64,000 nucleotides of DNA from Gemmiger formicilis (lineage in GTDB: Bacteria > Bacillota > Clostridia > Oscillospirales > Ruminococcaceae): the NCBI RefSeq assembly GCF_018784445.1, contig NZ_WQOH01000010.1, positions 1 to 64,000 of the forward strand, in the 5' to 3' direction. Positions 49,613 through 58,684 of the stretch are shown here, piece by piece (position 1 is the first letter of the stretch; the number at the start of each line of letters is the position of its first letter). The position numbers and the translations under genes were made by a program. Under the pieces are notes generated by a model. It was not told the origin of the DNA, searched no databases, and worked only from the letters and a program-made list of their open reading frames with translations.

Positions 49613-50992
49613 TCATTCTGCAAAGTTCAGCGGCGTAAAGTCTGTACTGCCTGCCAGCAGGTCGTCCAGCGCTATGACGCCGTAGACGTCCCAGTTCATC
49701 GGCCGGGTGTAGGTCGTGCCGTCCTTGTCCACGTCGTGTACCGTGCCGGTTTTGGTGTCGTAGGCGGCCAGCACGCGGCCCTGCTGAGCGTCCAGGATGC
49801 GGATATTCCGCACGTCCTTGCCAGGCACATAGCGCTGCTGTGTCAGCTCTGTCTTGACGCCGTTGCGGCAGAAATACTGGCGGGTCGTGTTGTCGCCCGT
49901 GCCGTTGCCGTTTTCATCGCAGCCGCACTCGTCCACCCACACCAGCCAGCCATCGGCAAAGCCGGTCAGGGAGTAGTAGCACTCCCACCCTGCGCGGGTT
50001 GTGGGAAAGCCGTCTGCTACGGGGGTAAAGCTATCTGCTGCCGCGTTCAGATAACCGACCTCCCCGCTCTGGTAGTTGCAGTTGGCAAGGCCGCTGCGGC
50101 TGCCCTCGGTCAGGATTTGGTAGTCGTTTCGGTAGCTGATCAGGTCGCGCTTTTCCATACCGTCCCCTGTCACAAACACCGTGCCCGCATCGCGCTCATA
50201 GCGCTGCTGCGGTGTACAGCTCCCATTGGCCAGATCCACTGTGCAAATCTGCATAGCCTTGGTCAGCGCATCGTTCGACTGTATCATCTTGGCAAAGGTC
50301 ATCTGTTGACCGCCTACTTCCAACAGCGTGTACATTTCGGGGGCATACTCCCCTGTCCCGTCAGGCAGATCGTCCCATGTGCAGATTTTCTGTGCCTGAC
50401 CGCCGGTCTTATCCACAGCCCACAGCGTCTGGCGGCGGTTATCATCGGTCAGCACACTGTAATAGAGGTTCGCATCATCCACAGCCACGCCGCGCCCCAC
50501 AACGGACAAACCTGGCTCCACCTCCGCCAGCAAAATCCGCTCCGTGTGGTCGGAATTGATTCTTTCCCAGCGATAATAGCTGGTTTCATCGTTATAATAA
50601 AACGCCAACAGATACACTTCATCCCCATCGCCGTAGCAGAGCGTCACGTTGCCGTCGCTCCACGCGGGGCAGGCTGCGCTGTCATGGGCGCAGCCGGGCA
50701 GATTGCAGACAGGGCGCGCATCGCCAGTCTGCTCGTCGATGGCATAGATCAGCGCACGACCCATCGTGTCGGTATAGTTGATTTCACAGTCGTTGAACGC
50801 CTGATAATACACGCCGTCCGCAGCGGCGGTCAGCAGCCGCAGGGTGCCGCTGCCGATGCTTTGCAGCTGCTCGGCGGGGGCTGCTGCGGCTTCCGTGGCC
50901 GCAGTCGGTGTCGGCGTGCTGTCCGCTGCGGTCTGTCCGCAGGCTGTCAGGGCCAGCGCCAGCGCGGCAGTGATAGCAAGATATTTCTTCAT
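49613..50992 (-). CDS. Propeller-like lipoprotein of the two-component cassette, copy 2
   Basis: A 459-residue lipoprotein (lipobox ALTAC, cysteine near residue 18), a Thr/Pro/Ala linker, then beta-rich repeats like a propeller (TDTMGRALIYAIDEQTGDAR, GNVTLCYGDGDEVYLLAFYY, RRQTLWAVDKTGG). Near residue 95 it has the motif CNLPGCAHDSAACPAW, also found in the paralogue at 53214-54563. A conserved Cys-Gly-Cys-x-His-Cys-Pro-Ala pattern suggests a metal or disulfide site. The ATG overlaps the preceding gene by four bases. Likely an extracytoplasmic sensor or regulated product of the neighbouring kinase. Confidence 0.75.
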   Translation of the reverse strand: MKKYLAITAALALALTACGQTAADSTPTPTAATEAAAAPAEQLQSIGSGTLRLLTAAADGVYYQAFNDCEINYTDTMGRALIYAIDEQTGDARPVCNLPGCAHDSAACPAWSDGNVTLCYGDGDEVYLLAFYYNDETSYYRWERINSDHTERILLAEVEPGLSVVGRGVAVDDANLYYSVLTDDNRRQTLWAVDKTGGQAQKICTWDDLPDGTGEYAPEMYTLLEVGGQQMTFAKMIQSNDALTKAMQICTVDLANGSCTPQQRYERDAGTVFVTGDGMEKRDLISYRNDYQILTEGSRSGLANCNYQSGEVGYLNAAADSFTPVADGFPTTRAGWECYYSLTGFADGWLVWVDECGCDENGNGTGDNTTRQYFCRNGVKTELTQQRYVPGKDVRNIRILDAQQGRVLAAYDTKTGTVHDVDKDGTTYTRPMNWDVYGVIALDDLLAGSTDFTPLNFAE

Positions 50993-51774
50993 GATATTTC
51001 CTCCCCGTATTGCGTGTTCAGTGCGGCAAAGGTCTGCGGCGTCATGCTGGCGGCGGAGAGCGTCACGCTGTACCCGCTGGCGTTCGCCACGGCGTAGACC
51101 TGCGCAGTCTCACTGTAGCCTGCTGCGCCGAAATCCCGCACGGCTGTGCCCCAGTCCGGGTACTGCCAGTCGGTAAACTCGTCCAGCCCCAGCAGGGCGC
51201 AATACTGCGCCACAGCGTCATCAGCAAGCGTATCACCCTGTCCTAAATCGTTCTGATAGTTAAAATACAGCGGTGCATCGTCATCAGAAAGAATCAGCTG
51301 GATATACACATGCTCGGTATCCGCGCCTGTGTAGATCTCTTCCGGGCTGCGCACCAGCTGCGTCAGGCCGCAGGGCGCAGTGTACAGCTCCCAGCTGCCG
51401 TAGTCCAGACGGCAGACCGAGAGTGCAGCGGCATAGCTGTCATCGCACAGCAGCCCGGCCTCGTGCAGGGCGCGCAGCGTCCGGCGGGCGCGGGCCAGTG
51501 CACTGCCGTCCATCGTGCCCGCCGTCCAGCCGCCGTCCCAGACGCTGTTGCTGCCGAGCGGCACCTTCGTCACATGCTCGGCGGCGTAGAGGGTGCAGGC
51601 TGTGGCATTGGCCCGCCCGGCTGCCGAAAAGCGCTCCCCGTCCGTGCGGATGTGGGGCGCTGCCAGCAGTGCGCGGTCCCACAGGGCGAACACCGCCAGC
51701 GGCAGCGCCAGACTGCACAGCACCACAGCAGCGCAGCGCAGGAAGGGGCGCAGCGTATCAGCTTTGTGTGTCAT
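50989..51774 (-). CDS. Extracytoplasmic protein with one membrane anchor
   Basis: A 261-residue protein with one N-terminal membrane segment (about 13-33) and an external domain containing RANATACTLYAAEHVTKVPL, LLCDDSYAAALSVCRLDYGS and YIQLILSDDDAPLYFNYQND. It overlaps the kinase gene end by 17 bases and the following lipoprotein gene by four, so it is tightly co-translated. No family recognised. Being embedded between the kinase and a lipoprotein, it may be part of the sensing complex. Confidence 0.65.
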   Translation of the reverse strand: MTHKADTLRPFLRCAAVVLCSLALPLAVFALWDRALLAAPHIRTDGERFSAAGRANATACTLYAAEHVTKVPLGSNSVWDGGWTAGTMDGSALARARRTLRALHEAGLLCDDSYAAALSVCRLDYGSWELYTAPCGLTQLVRSPEEIYTGADTEHVYIQLILSDDDAPLYFNYQNDLGQGDTLADDAVAQYCALLGLDEFTDWQYPDWGTAVRDFGAAGYSETAQVYAVANASGYSVTLSAASMTPQTFAALNTQYGEEIS

Positions 51775-53206
51775 TGTCAGCCTCCCTTTCGCTCGGCAGC
51801 ACCTCCGGCACGGCGATGGTCACAGTCGTGCCGACATGCTCGGTGCTGGTGATTTCCAGCTTTGCCCCGTGTGCCCCGGCAATGCGGGCGCAGAGTGCCA
51901 GCCCGATGCCGCTGCCGCCTGCGGCCCGGCTGCGGGACTTGTCCACCATGTAAAATGCCTCGGTCACGCGGGGCAGATCGGCGGCGGGGATGCCGCAGCC
52001 CGTATCCGTCACGGTGAAAACCACCTGCCCGGCGCGGCGCTCACACCGCAGGGTGATGGCTGCACCCTCGATGCCCTGACAGGCTCGCTGGGCATTGAGG
52101 GTCAGGTTGCGCAGCATATCCACCCACAGGCTGCGGTCTACCTGCACCACGCACCCCGCGCTGATGACCCGCGGCACAGGCGTGCTGCCCTGCGGCAGGC
52201 TGCGCACGGTCTGCAGCAAAAGCCCGGCATCTTGGCAGGGCACCAGCTCCAGCGCCCCGGCCTGATCCAGCCCCATCAAGGCCAGCAGACTGCGGCTCAG
52301 GTTCTCCAGCCGCTGCGTCTCGTGGTAGATATAGCCCGCTGCTTCCCGCTGAGTCTCGGTGTCATCGGGCCGGGCGCGCATCAGGTCGGCATAGCCGAGC
52401 ATCGCGGTCATCGGGGTCTTGATCTCATGTGTAAACGCCGCAATAAAGTCCTGCTGGCTCTGCGTTGTTTTTGATAATTCGTTGATCTTGCCTTCCACCG
52501 CTGCGGCCATTGCATCAAAGCTGCGGCTCAGCGCGCCGATTTCATCATCGGTCTTGACCTGAGTACGCTGGGTGTACTCACCATCGGCAATTTTCTCGCT
52601 GGCCGTCTGCAGCGCAGTCAGCGGGCGGGTCACACGGCGGCTGAACAGCACAGCTGCCCCGCCGCCCAATACCAGCAGCGCCGCCGATGCCGCCAGCCAC
52701 GCCTGCAGCTGGGCGTCACGGGTGGCGAACACCGCGCTCACATCGTAGGCGCAGAGCATATCGGCCCGCACACCGGGCAGGTCCAGCGGCTGGGTCAGCA
52801 GCAGATACCACCGCCCGGCCGCCCGGGTCAGCTGCCAGGCGTTTTCGCCGTCAGTCAGGGCCTGCTTCAGTGCGGTGCGCGGCAGTGCCGCAGGCAGGCC
52901 GGAGTAGAGCGAATACGCACCGTCCAGCCAGAGTGCCATGCTGCTGCCCGCATCGGCGGTCTGCTCGGCATACTGCTGGGCAGCGGACGCCAAAATGTAA
53001 TTTTCAAACTGCGCGCTGTCCGTGGCCTGAAAGATGAACCGTTCCAGCGCGTATTTTTCTTTTTCCTGCTGGGCCTGCAGGGCCGTGCGGGTGCTGGCCA
53101 GACTGCCGGAAAAGCTCTGCCCGGTCAGCAGCAGCCCTGCCGCGCCCAGCGCGCAGGACAGCAGCGCAATGCAGCCCAGAGATAGCTTGGTTGCAAATTT
53201 CATCAC
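51758..53206 (-). CDS. Membrane sensor histidine kinase of the lipoprotein cassette
   Basis: A 482-residue kinase: segment about 9-30, an external domain of about 130 residues, second segment about 168-190, HAMP (RRVTRPLTALQTASEKIADG), HisKA with H260 in AAFTHEIKTPM, and ATPase boxes (NLTLNAQRACQG, VTDTGCGIPA, VTEAFYMVDKS, GSGIGLALCARI). The N-box is slightly unusual (NAQRA). It is transcribed after the lipoprotein gene, 8 bases apart, and pairs with the regulator at 54653-55312. Confidence 0.93.
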   Translation of the reverse strand: MMKFATKLSLGCIALLSCALGAAGLLLTGQSFSGSLASTRTALQAQQEKEKYALERFIFQATDSAQFENYILASAAQQYAEQTADAGSSMALWLDGAYSLYSGLPAALPRTALKQALTDGENAWQLTRAAGRWYLLLTQPLDLPGVRADMLCAYDVSAVFATRDAQLQAWLAASAALLVLGGGAAVLFSRRVTRPLTALQTASEKIADGEYTQRTQVKTDDEIGALSRSFDAMAAAVEGKINELSKTTQSQQDFIAAFTHEIKTPMTAMLGYADLMRARPDDTETQREAAGYIYHETQRLENLSRSLLALMGLDQAGALELVPCQDAGLLLQTVRSLPQGSTPVPRVISAGCVVQVDRSLWVDMLRNLTLNAQRACQGIEGAAITLRCERRAGQVVFTVTDTGCGIPAADLPRVTEAFYMVDKSRSRAAGGSGIGLALCARIAGAHGAKLEITSTEHVGTTVTIAVPEVLPSEREADNDTQS

Positions 53207-53213
53207 TGTTTCC

Positions 53214-54563
53214 TCATACCAGATCGCGGCCCTGCAGCGTCACCTGCACCCAATCCTGACTGCCCGCTAGATAGTCCTTAACCGAAATGATCCCGTACTC
53301 TCCGCGGCAGGTGGTAAAGCTGTAAGGTGCGCCGTCCGTGCCGATGTCATTTGTTGTGTAGTAGATCTCGCCGTATTTCACAAGCAGCATCGTGTCGCTG
53401 GCTGCCACAATAAACGGACTGCGCTCGATGGATTGGTCTTTTAGCCATGTGGTCGGCAGCGGGGTGTAGACGCCGGTCTCAGGGTTCAGCAGCCCCTCGC
53501 TGTCATCGCGCACCATCACAGGGATCCAGCCGTCCAGCCTTGCGCCTTCCACGACACCGTATGATACTCCCTGCAGGTCAAGCTGTCGGGTTTGGGCTGT
53601 GCCCGCAGTCAGGTCAAATTTTGTCACCAGCCCCGATTCGTTCAGCACATAGGCCGCACCGTTGCGGACGAGCTGGACATTGCCCGCATCGCCACTCCAT
53701 GTCATGTCGGTGTCGGTCATGCTGCCCGCCGTATCCAGCAGACAGAGGTTTTTCGTCTGCGCGTTCCGCGCCTGCTCGTCGGCGGCCAGCCATGCGCGCA
53801 GTTCCTCATCCGTGGCGGCCTCTCCGGCCGGGTTCAAGGGCTGCTGCTGATAGCCTCCACTGTGCTGCAAAACGATTTTGTCCTGCCAGCAGCCTAAGGC
53901 GAAATAGTCCTCGCCGTCCGGTATGCTGCGGGTAAAGAAGCACACCGCACCGCCCTCATCCAGACGAAAAGCGGAATATTCGTCATAGCTGCGCACAAAT
54001 GTATACAGTGCTGTGCCATCCGTGTACCAGACATAGGCATTGGTCAAATCGGGCAGGGCGTTGCCCTCGGCCACGCGGCGGCGTTCACTGCCGTCCGGAT
54101 TGCTCACATCCAGATACGCGCCGTCACTCTCATTGTAGCGGCCATCCACAAGCCAGTAAAGCCGGTCACCCACGGGCAGCAGCATGGCTTTCGGCACGCA
54201 GCCGTTCCGGATGGCCGTCATGTAGGCCGGGCAGCTTTCATCCGTATGGCTGCAGCCGAGCTTTTTGCAGAGAATACGCTGCTCGCCCGTGGAAAAATCA
54301 ATCGTTGTGGCGAAGTATTGCCCGGCATCGTCAATGTTCATCGCGCTATAGACGGCATCTTGGCCCACCGCCGCGCCCCAGGTCGTGTAAATGGGCGTAA
54401 GCGTGTCCTGCACGGCGGGTGTTTCTGTGGTGGGCTCTGCAGTCTGCGCGGGTGCGGCGGCTGTCTCGGTGGTCGTGCTTGCAGGCATATCCTGCGGCGC
54501 GGCCGTGCAGGCCGTCAGCGCCAGCGCCAGCAGACAGGCGGTCAGCCTTGTGGTGTGTTTCAT
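53214..54563 (-). CDS. Propeller-like lipoprotein of the two-component cassette, copy 1
   Basis: A 449-residue lipoprotein (lipobox ALTAC, cysteine near 19), a Thr/Ala/Pro linker, then beta-rich repeats (GDRLYWLVDGRYNESDGAYL, DGTALYTFVRSYDEYSAFRL). It carries CKKLGCSHTDESCPAY near residue 97, the same motif as the lipoprotein at 49613-50992, although the rest is diverged. It lies between the regulator and kinase genes, an uncommon order that implies a direct role in the signalling unit. A direct-repeat operator candidate precedes it. The ATG follows aaaggagg. Confidence 0.75.
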   Translation of the reverse strand: MKHTTRLTACLLALALTACTAAPQDMPASTTTETAAAPAQTAEPTTETPAVQDTLTPIYTTWGAAVGQDAVYSAMNIDDAGQYFATTIDFSTGEQRILCKKLGCSHTDESCPAYMTAIRNGCVPKAMLLPVGDRLYWLVDGRYNESDGAYLDVSNPDGSERRRVAEGNALPDLTNAYVWYTDGTALYTFVRSYDEYSAFRLDEGGAVCFFTRSIPDGEDYFALGCWQDKIVLQHSGGYQQQPLNPAGEAATDEELRAWLAADEQARNAQTKNLCLLDTAGSMTDTDMTWSGDAGNVQLVRNGAAYVLNESGLVTKFDLTAGTAQTRQLDLQGVSYGVVEGARLDGWIPVMVRDDSEGLLNPETGVYTPLPTTWLKDQSIERSPFIVAASDTMLLVKYGEIYYTTNDIGTDGAPYSFTTCRGEYGIISVKDYLAGSQDWVQVTLQGRDLV

Positions 54564-54621
54564 CGTAGTTATCCTCCTTTGTTTGTTGTACCCCCAGCAT
54601 ACCGCAGGATTGTTTCCGGTT

Positions 54622-54650
54622 GGTTACAGCTTCGTCACGGGCGGGTTACA
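54622..54650 (-). promoter_or_regulatory. Direct-repeat operator candidate before the lipoprotein-kinase genes
   Basis: On the minus strand TGTAACC occurs twice (54650-54644 and 54628-54622), 22 bp apart, that is two helical turns, between the regulator stop and the lipoprotein start. A weaker -10 (TATGCT, 54601-54596) lies 20 bases downstream. One TGTAACAT copy also lies before the regulator gene (55358-55351). Confidence 0.5.
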
Positions 54651-54652
54651 TT

Positions 54653-55312
54653 TTATTCCTTTTCCAGCATATACCCGATCTGCCGCACGCTGCGCAGGCG
54701 GTCGCCAAGGTTCAGCTTGCGGCGCAGGCGGGCAATGTGGGTGTCAAGCGTACGGGTGTCACAGCCCGTGCCGTCATCGCCCCAGACGGTTTCGTACAGG
54801 TAATCCCGGTACAGCGCCCGGCCCCGGTTGCGCAAAAATAACAGAAGTAAGTCATATTCCTTGCGGGTCAGGTGCATTTCCTCCTCACCGCGCAGCACAC
54901 GGCAGGCCGCAGCGTCCACTGTGTACTCCCACATCGTATAGACGGCGGTGCTGCGCCCGGCGCGCCGCAGCACGCTTTCCACCCGGGCCACCAGCTCAGT
55001 GGGGGCAAACGGCTTGACAATATAATCATCCGCGCCACTGTTCAGCCCGCGCACCCGCTCGGCCACAGCGTCCTTCGCCGTGATGAAGATGCAGGGCGTG
55101 CCCGTGGGCCGCAGGTACGCCAGCAGATCGTACCCGTCCAGATGGGGCATCATCACATCGAGCAGCACCAGATCATAGCGGTTCTTTTCCAGCAAATTTG
55201 CCGCCGCACGGCTGTCGGTCACGGCCTGGCAGCGGTAACCCGCCTCCGTCAGGATGCGCCGCACCAGCATGGCAATGGCGGCTTCATCGTCCACAATCAA
55301 AATCGGATTCAT
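54653..55312 (-). CDS. OmpR-family response regulator of the lipoprotein cassette
   Basis: A 219-residue regulator: acidic pocket VDDE, phosphoacceptor D52 in LVLLDVMMP, K in YIVKPFAPTEL, then a winged helix (MHLTRKEYDLLLLFLRNRG, RTLDTHIARLRRKLNLG, RQIGYMLEKE). An aaaggggg site precedes the ATG at 55312. It is first in the minus-strand operon regulator, lipoprotein, kinase, membrane protein, lipoprotein. TGTAAC-type repeats nearby are its best candidate sites. Confidence 0.94.
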   Translation of the reverse strand: MNPILIVDDEAAIAMLVRRILTEAGYRCQAVTDSRAAANLLEKNRYDLVLLDVMMPHLDGYDLLAYLRPTGTPCIFITAKDAVAERVRGLNSGADDYIVKPFAPTELVARVESVLRRAGRSTAVYTMWEYTVDAAACRVLRGEEEMHLTRKEYDLLLLFLRNRGRALYRDYLYETVWGDDGTGCDTRTLDTHIARLRRKLNLGDRLRSVRQIGYMLEKE

Positions 55313-55438
55313 TCAACAATCCCCCTTTATAATCCCTATTGTACAACAGAATGTTACATTTCGGTGAACTTTTAGCCAAAATTTACAAACCCATTTTTGC
55401 AAGTTACTTTGCCATGTCACACGTGAGCATAAAGTAAT

Positions 55439-55475
55439 AGCCCCTTCTGCTGAAATCACATCAGCGGAAGGGGCT
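55439..55475. terminator. Terminator, copy 2 of a duplicated hairpin
   Basis: Stem 55439-55453 with 55461-55475, almost identical to 49330-49366, followed by a T-rich stretch. It ends the gene 55501-57474 and faces the two-component operon upstream region. Confidence 0.8.
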
Positions 55476-55500
55476 GTCCTTTTAACCTATGTGGTTTTCT

Positions 55501-57474
55501 TCATTTTTCCAACATTTTACGCCGATCTGCCACATCAATGACAAGCCCGGTAATAAAGGCGGCAATATCCAAGAAGAACGCCAATACAAGAGAAAATGCT
55601 GCCAGCTGCCAATATGGGCTTCCCAGATAAATCAGTGCCTGATCAACAGGGTTATGCTCTGAAATATAGAGGCGCTGTGCATCGTCCAGCTTATCAAGGG
55701 CATCTGCACGGTCATACTCCTGCCCGCTGTCACTGACAGGCAGACCACTGATTGTTGCCTTCAGACGCTCATTTTTCTCTGTCCATAGGGGCTCCCAGTT
55801 TTCCGTATCCTGTGCAGTGTCTGCCGTCATGCTGTCAATCTGGTTTTGCAGCGCGTCACCTGATGATTTCAGGACTGCGTAATCCTGTACCTTGCGGATA
55901 AAACTGTCCATATCATTCAATAATGTCTGAAAATCCGCATCCAATCCACTGTCCTGTGCGGCTTGCAGCTGTTCAAACACAGTGCGTGCCTGCTGTTCAA
56001 TAGCTTCCGTATCCACATCTGTCTGGAGCAGCGCACTTTGGATACTACGCAGCGCCTGACCTGTCTGCACGGAGGCTGCATTTCCGGCAATTCCCAGCAC
56101 ACCTGCGTATCGTTGCAGGATTCCCTGCGCCTGCTGATAATCCTGTAAGTCCTGTTGTTGCTGATTTAGCGTATCCTGCAAGTTACTCAATCGGGATGCC
56201 GCACTGTTATAGGCACTCTGCAAAGCGTTAGTATTACTTCCATACGGCGCATTTCGCAACGCACTGGCTGCGCTGGTTTGCGCATCTGCTGCTGCCGTCA
56301 AGGCGTCCTGCGTCTGGCTTATCTGCTGCGTCAGCTGTTCGATGCGCGTTTCCACCTGTTCGGTAAGCTGTGTCAGTGCTGCGGCAGCCTGTTCGCGCAC
56401 GCCGGAGGATGTTCCCTCCTGCGTGGCGGTCTGCATCACTTGGATTGCCGAAGCAATTTCATTTTTTGCCGCAAAGTCCGCATTATCGGCGTAGCTTGCC
56501 TTGTCCGCTGTCAGATCTAAGCCGGAAGGATTCTGTGTTGTTTCGGTATCGGCGGTCTTGCTGGCAGTGTACAGAGCCGCCACCTCGTCGCCCAGTGTTT
56601 CCCGCAGTGCATCACTGCTGATTTGTACAAATTCATCCGCTTTGTATAGTTCGTTTCGGTACACGGACTGAACCAACAGGCGGCTTTCGGTCTGCCAGCT
56701 TTTTTCATAGACCGTGCCAACGATAAAAACATAGCTGAACCACGAGGAGCAGAACAAGACAACGCCGCTGAGCGCCAGCACGCAGATTTTGCCGCGCAGA
56801 CTATGTATCCAGCGCCAGAAGGTCGGCAGGTAAAAGTTCAGTCCCAGCAGGATGCTTTGTATGGCAAACGAGGCAAGATTAGCCTGCCACGCCTGTGAAA
56901 ACACATAGTCCCGCATGCCCTGTGCGGTACTCCACCAGGAAACGATTGCCAACAATACTGTGGCAAGGCGCAGCAGTGTCAAAATCATTCCCTGCGAGTT
57001 TGTGGCTTTTGGTTTTAGCTGTCCCCCTACTTTTTGTAGGCGATTCCAAACATTGGTTTCGCTTGCTCCTGTCTCTTGCTCAACCGTTGGCTGCAACACT
57101 GCCTGTATCAACAGCGAAATTCCTTGAACAACTGCTACCAGTACCCACATACCGCAGAGACTGTTCATAAAGATTCCCGTATCGCTCAAAGGGGTGGGAA
57201 TTCCCGCTACGCAGGTATTGAACACAAATGCCATCAGTGTAATAAAACCTGCCGCGGCGATCGCCACGGATTTTTCTGTGCTTTTTTCCCCACGCAAAAG
57301 CCCCACATAGCTGAAGAAATTCAGTACCAACAGCAAAATGTTCACGGTGACCACGCCGGATGGATTGGAAGAAGCCATCTGCTGGCACAGCAAAACCACC
57401 GCCGCAGTCAATGGAGGCAAAAGAAAAGATTGTCGTTTCCAGAAGCCGCCTTTATCCGATTTGTTCTCCATCAT
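55501..57474 (-). CDS. Large membrane protein with coiled-coil domain
   Basis: A 657-residue protein. Six or seven membrane segments occur in the first 255 residues (for example LLPPLTAAVVLLCQQM, VTVNILLLVLNFFSYVGLL, ICVLALSGVVLFCSSWFSYVF). A long Gln/Ala/Thr-rich helical region (about 275-600) with heptad-like stretches (LTEQVETRIEQLTQQISQTQ) follows, then one final segment near 620-640 and a basic tail. The helical part should lie on one side of the membrane between the two ends. No known family was recognised; a mating-pair or envelope scaffold role is possible. A 3' relative is found at 49412-49545. Confidence 0.7.
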   Translation of the reverse strand: MMENKSDKGGFWKRQSFLLPPLTAAVVLLCQQMASSNPSGVVTVNILLLVLNFFSYVGLLRGEKSTEKSVAIAAAGFITLMAFVFNTCVAGIPTPLSDTGIFMNSLCGMWVLVAVVQGISLLIQAVLQPTVEQETGASETNVWNRLQKVGGQLKPKATNSQGMILTLLRLATVLLAIVSWWSTAQGMRDYVFSQAWQANLASFAIQSILLGLNFYLPTFWRWIHSLRGKICVLALSGVVLFCSSWFSYVFIVGTVYEKSWQTESRLLVQSVYRNELYKADEFVQISSDALRETLGDEVAALYTASKTADTETTQNPSGLDLTADKASYADNADFAAKNEIASAIQVMQTATQEGTSSGVREQAAAALTQLTEQVETRIEQLTQQISQTQDALTAAADAQTSAASALRNAPYGSNTNALQSAYNSAASRLSNLQDTLNQQQQDLQDYQQAQGILQRYAGVLGIAGNAASVQTGQALRSIQSALLQTDVDTEAIEQQARTVFEQLQAAQDSGLDADFQTLLNDMDSFIRKVQDYAVLKSSGDALQNQIDSMTADTAQDTENWEPLWTEKNERLKATISGLPVSDSGQEYDRADALDKLDDAQRLYISEHNPVDQALIYLGSPYWQLAAFSLVLAFFLDIAAFITGLVIDVADRRKMLEK

Positions 57475-57641
57475 TATGTCCCCTCGCGCTCTGATTATTT
57501 CCTGTACACTTTATATAATTAGCATACCATAGCTTTCTGCATTTGCACAACGGGTCGCCATAAATTTTACATCTGCTTTACATGATTGGCAAGATACTGC
57601 ACCGAACGCTAACCCAGTCATATATTTGCACCACTTCGCAA

Positions 57642-57672
57642 AAGGTCCTCTTTCACAGCGAAAGAGGACCTT
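57642..57672. terminator. Terminator downstream of the peptidase gene
   Basis: A 13-bp stem (57642-57654 with 57660-57672) around a 5-base loop, next to the stop of the minus-strand gene 57675-58673. Confidence 0.8.
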
Positions 57673-57674
57673 GT

Positions 57675-58673
57675 TTACTTACATCCCAGTATTTCCAACG
57701 CCCTTGATAGGGGCATCACTTTCTGGCACTTAGCCTTTTGGGAGTCGTATCTCACTTTCTTACCGTCCGGCATTACTGCTATGGCGTTTTCTGTCAGGAC
57801 AGCAGCTTTCAATTTTGGAACATAGCGATGAACCTTTCCCTGCCGGTCAATTTTGGCATGAGACATGATGAGTTCCGCTGTTCCCAGCTTGATTTTTGCT
57901 TCTTTCGGCAGCGGTGAAAGCCACTTGTAGGTTTCGCGCTCAGAAGCAGTATCCCACATAGAATACTGGTAAACTCGGCCGCCGAAGAAACTGTCCTGCT
58001 GTTCCCTATATTCAAAGTGTTCTGTCTGCTGCGTTACCATCTGCGCCACGCGGGCGGCATTCAGTTCCATCTCCTCTAAGTGGATGTACTCATGCCGTTG
58101 ATGCTCGCAGTAGTAACCGCAGCTGATATTGACTGCCGCCGTTTCCAGATACGGTGCAATGTAAGATATATCACTGCACGAGCCATTGGCTGTCTCGAAC
58201 CCAAACGAGGTAACGAAGTCCTCAAACTCCGGGTTATCGCAGCGGTAAAACACGGCATCATTGCTGCCACGACGGTCAAGTTCTACGATGTAGTTTACCT
58301 GCGGTCGTACAGAACCTCTTGTGAATTTCTTTGCGCCCACACAGCCAACTTCCTCGTCCTCACAGAACAGCACATGACAGTTTGCTGTACGCAGGATCTG
58401 CAAAATCATCCAGACACCGCAGCGGTCATCACCGCCGATACCCTGCGGCGACATTGCCACCGCCCCGTCTGCCGAATAGCATATCTGCTCGACAGGTTGG
58501 CGGTGAACCGTGTCCATGTGGGCCACCAGCAGTACAGGAATCGTTCCCTCGGCATATAGGTAGCCAGGCTTATCGGTGACAGGGTAACCCCTGCTTTTCA
58601 GTTCGGCTTTCAGCGTCTTTTTTAGTTCCATCTGCGGCAGACGCAGAATGGTCTCAAACGTCAATTCTTGCAT
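57675..58673 (-). CDS. M20/M42-like zinc peptidase with C-terminal extension
   Basis: A 332-residue protein. Metal-binding motifs of the M20/M28/M42 clan are readable: VLLVAHMDTVH (H52, D54), GIGGDDRCG (D82-D83), LFCEDEEVGCVG (E107-E108), VELDRRG and a late histidine (YCEHQRHEYIHLEE). From about residue 230 a separate domain of 100 residues follows (IKLGTAELIMSHAKIDRQGK, PDGKKVRYDSQKAK), which looks nucleic-acid- or protein-binding and is not usual for the family. The neighbouring zinc-ribbon gene is 11 bases upstream in the same operon. Presence on a mobile element suggests a peptide or modifier-processing role, not nutrition. Confidence 0.82.
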   Translation of the reverse strand: MQELTFETILRLPQMELKKTLKAELKSRGYPVTDKPGYLYAEGTIPVLLVAHMDTVHRQPVEQICYSADGAVAMSPQGIGGDDRCGVWMILQILRTANCHVLFCEDEEVGCVGAKKFTRGSVRPQVNYIVELDRRGSNDAVFYRCDNPEFEDFVTSFGFETANGSCSDISYIAPYLETAAVNISCGYYCEHQRHEYIHLEEMELNAARVAQMVTQQTEHFEYREQQDSFFGGRVYQYSMWDTASERETYKWLSPLPKEAKIKLGTAELIMSHAKIDRQGKVHRYVPKLKAAVLTENAIAVMPDGKKVRYDSQKAKCQKVMPLSRALEILGCK

Positions 58674-58684
58674 GGATTCCTCCT

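Noticed and set aside
49526-51097. A 523-codon plus-strand frame opposite the lipoprotein gene
   Set aside because: No start signal; the minus strand has a lipoprotein signal peptide, the shared Cys motif and a four-base overlap with the neighbouring gene.
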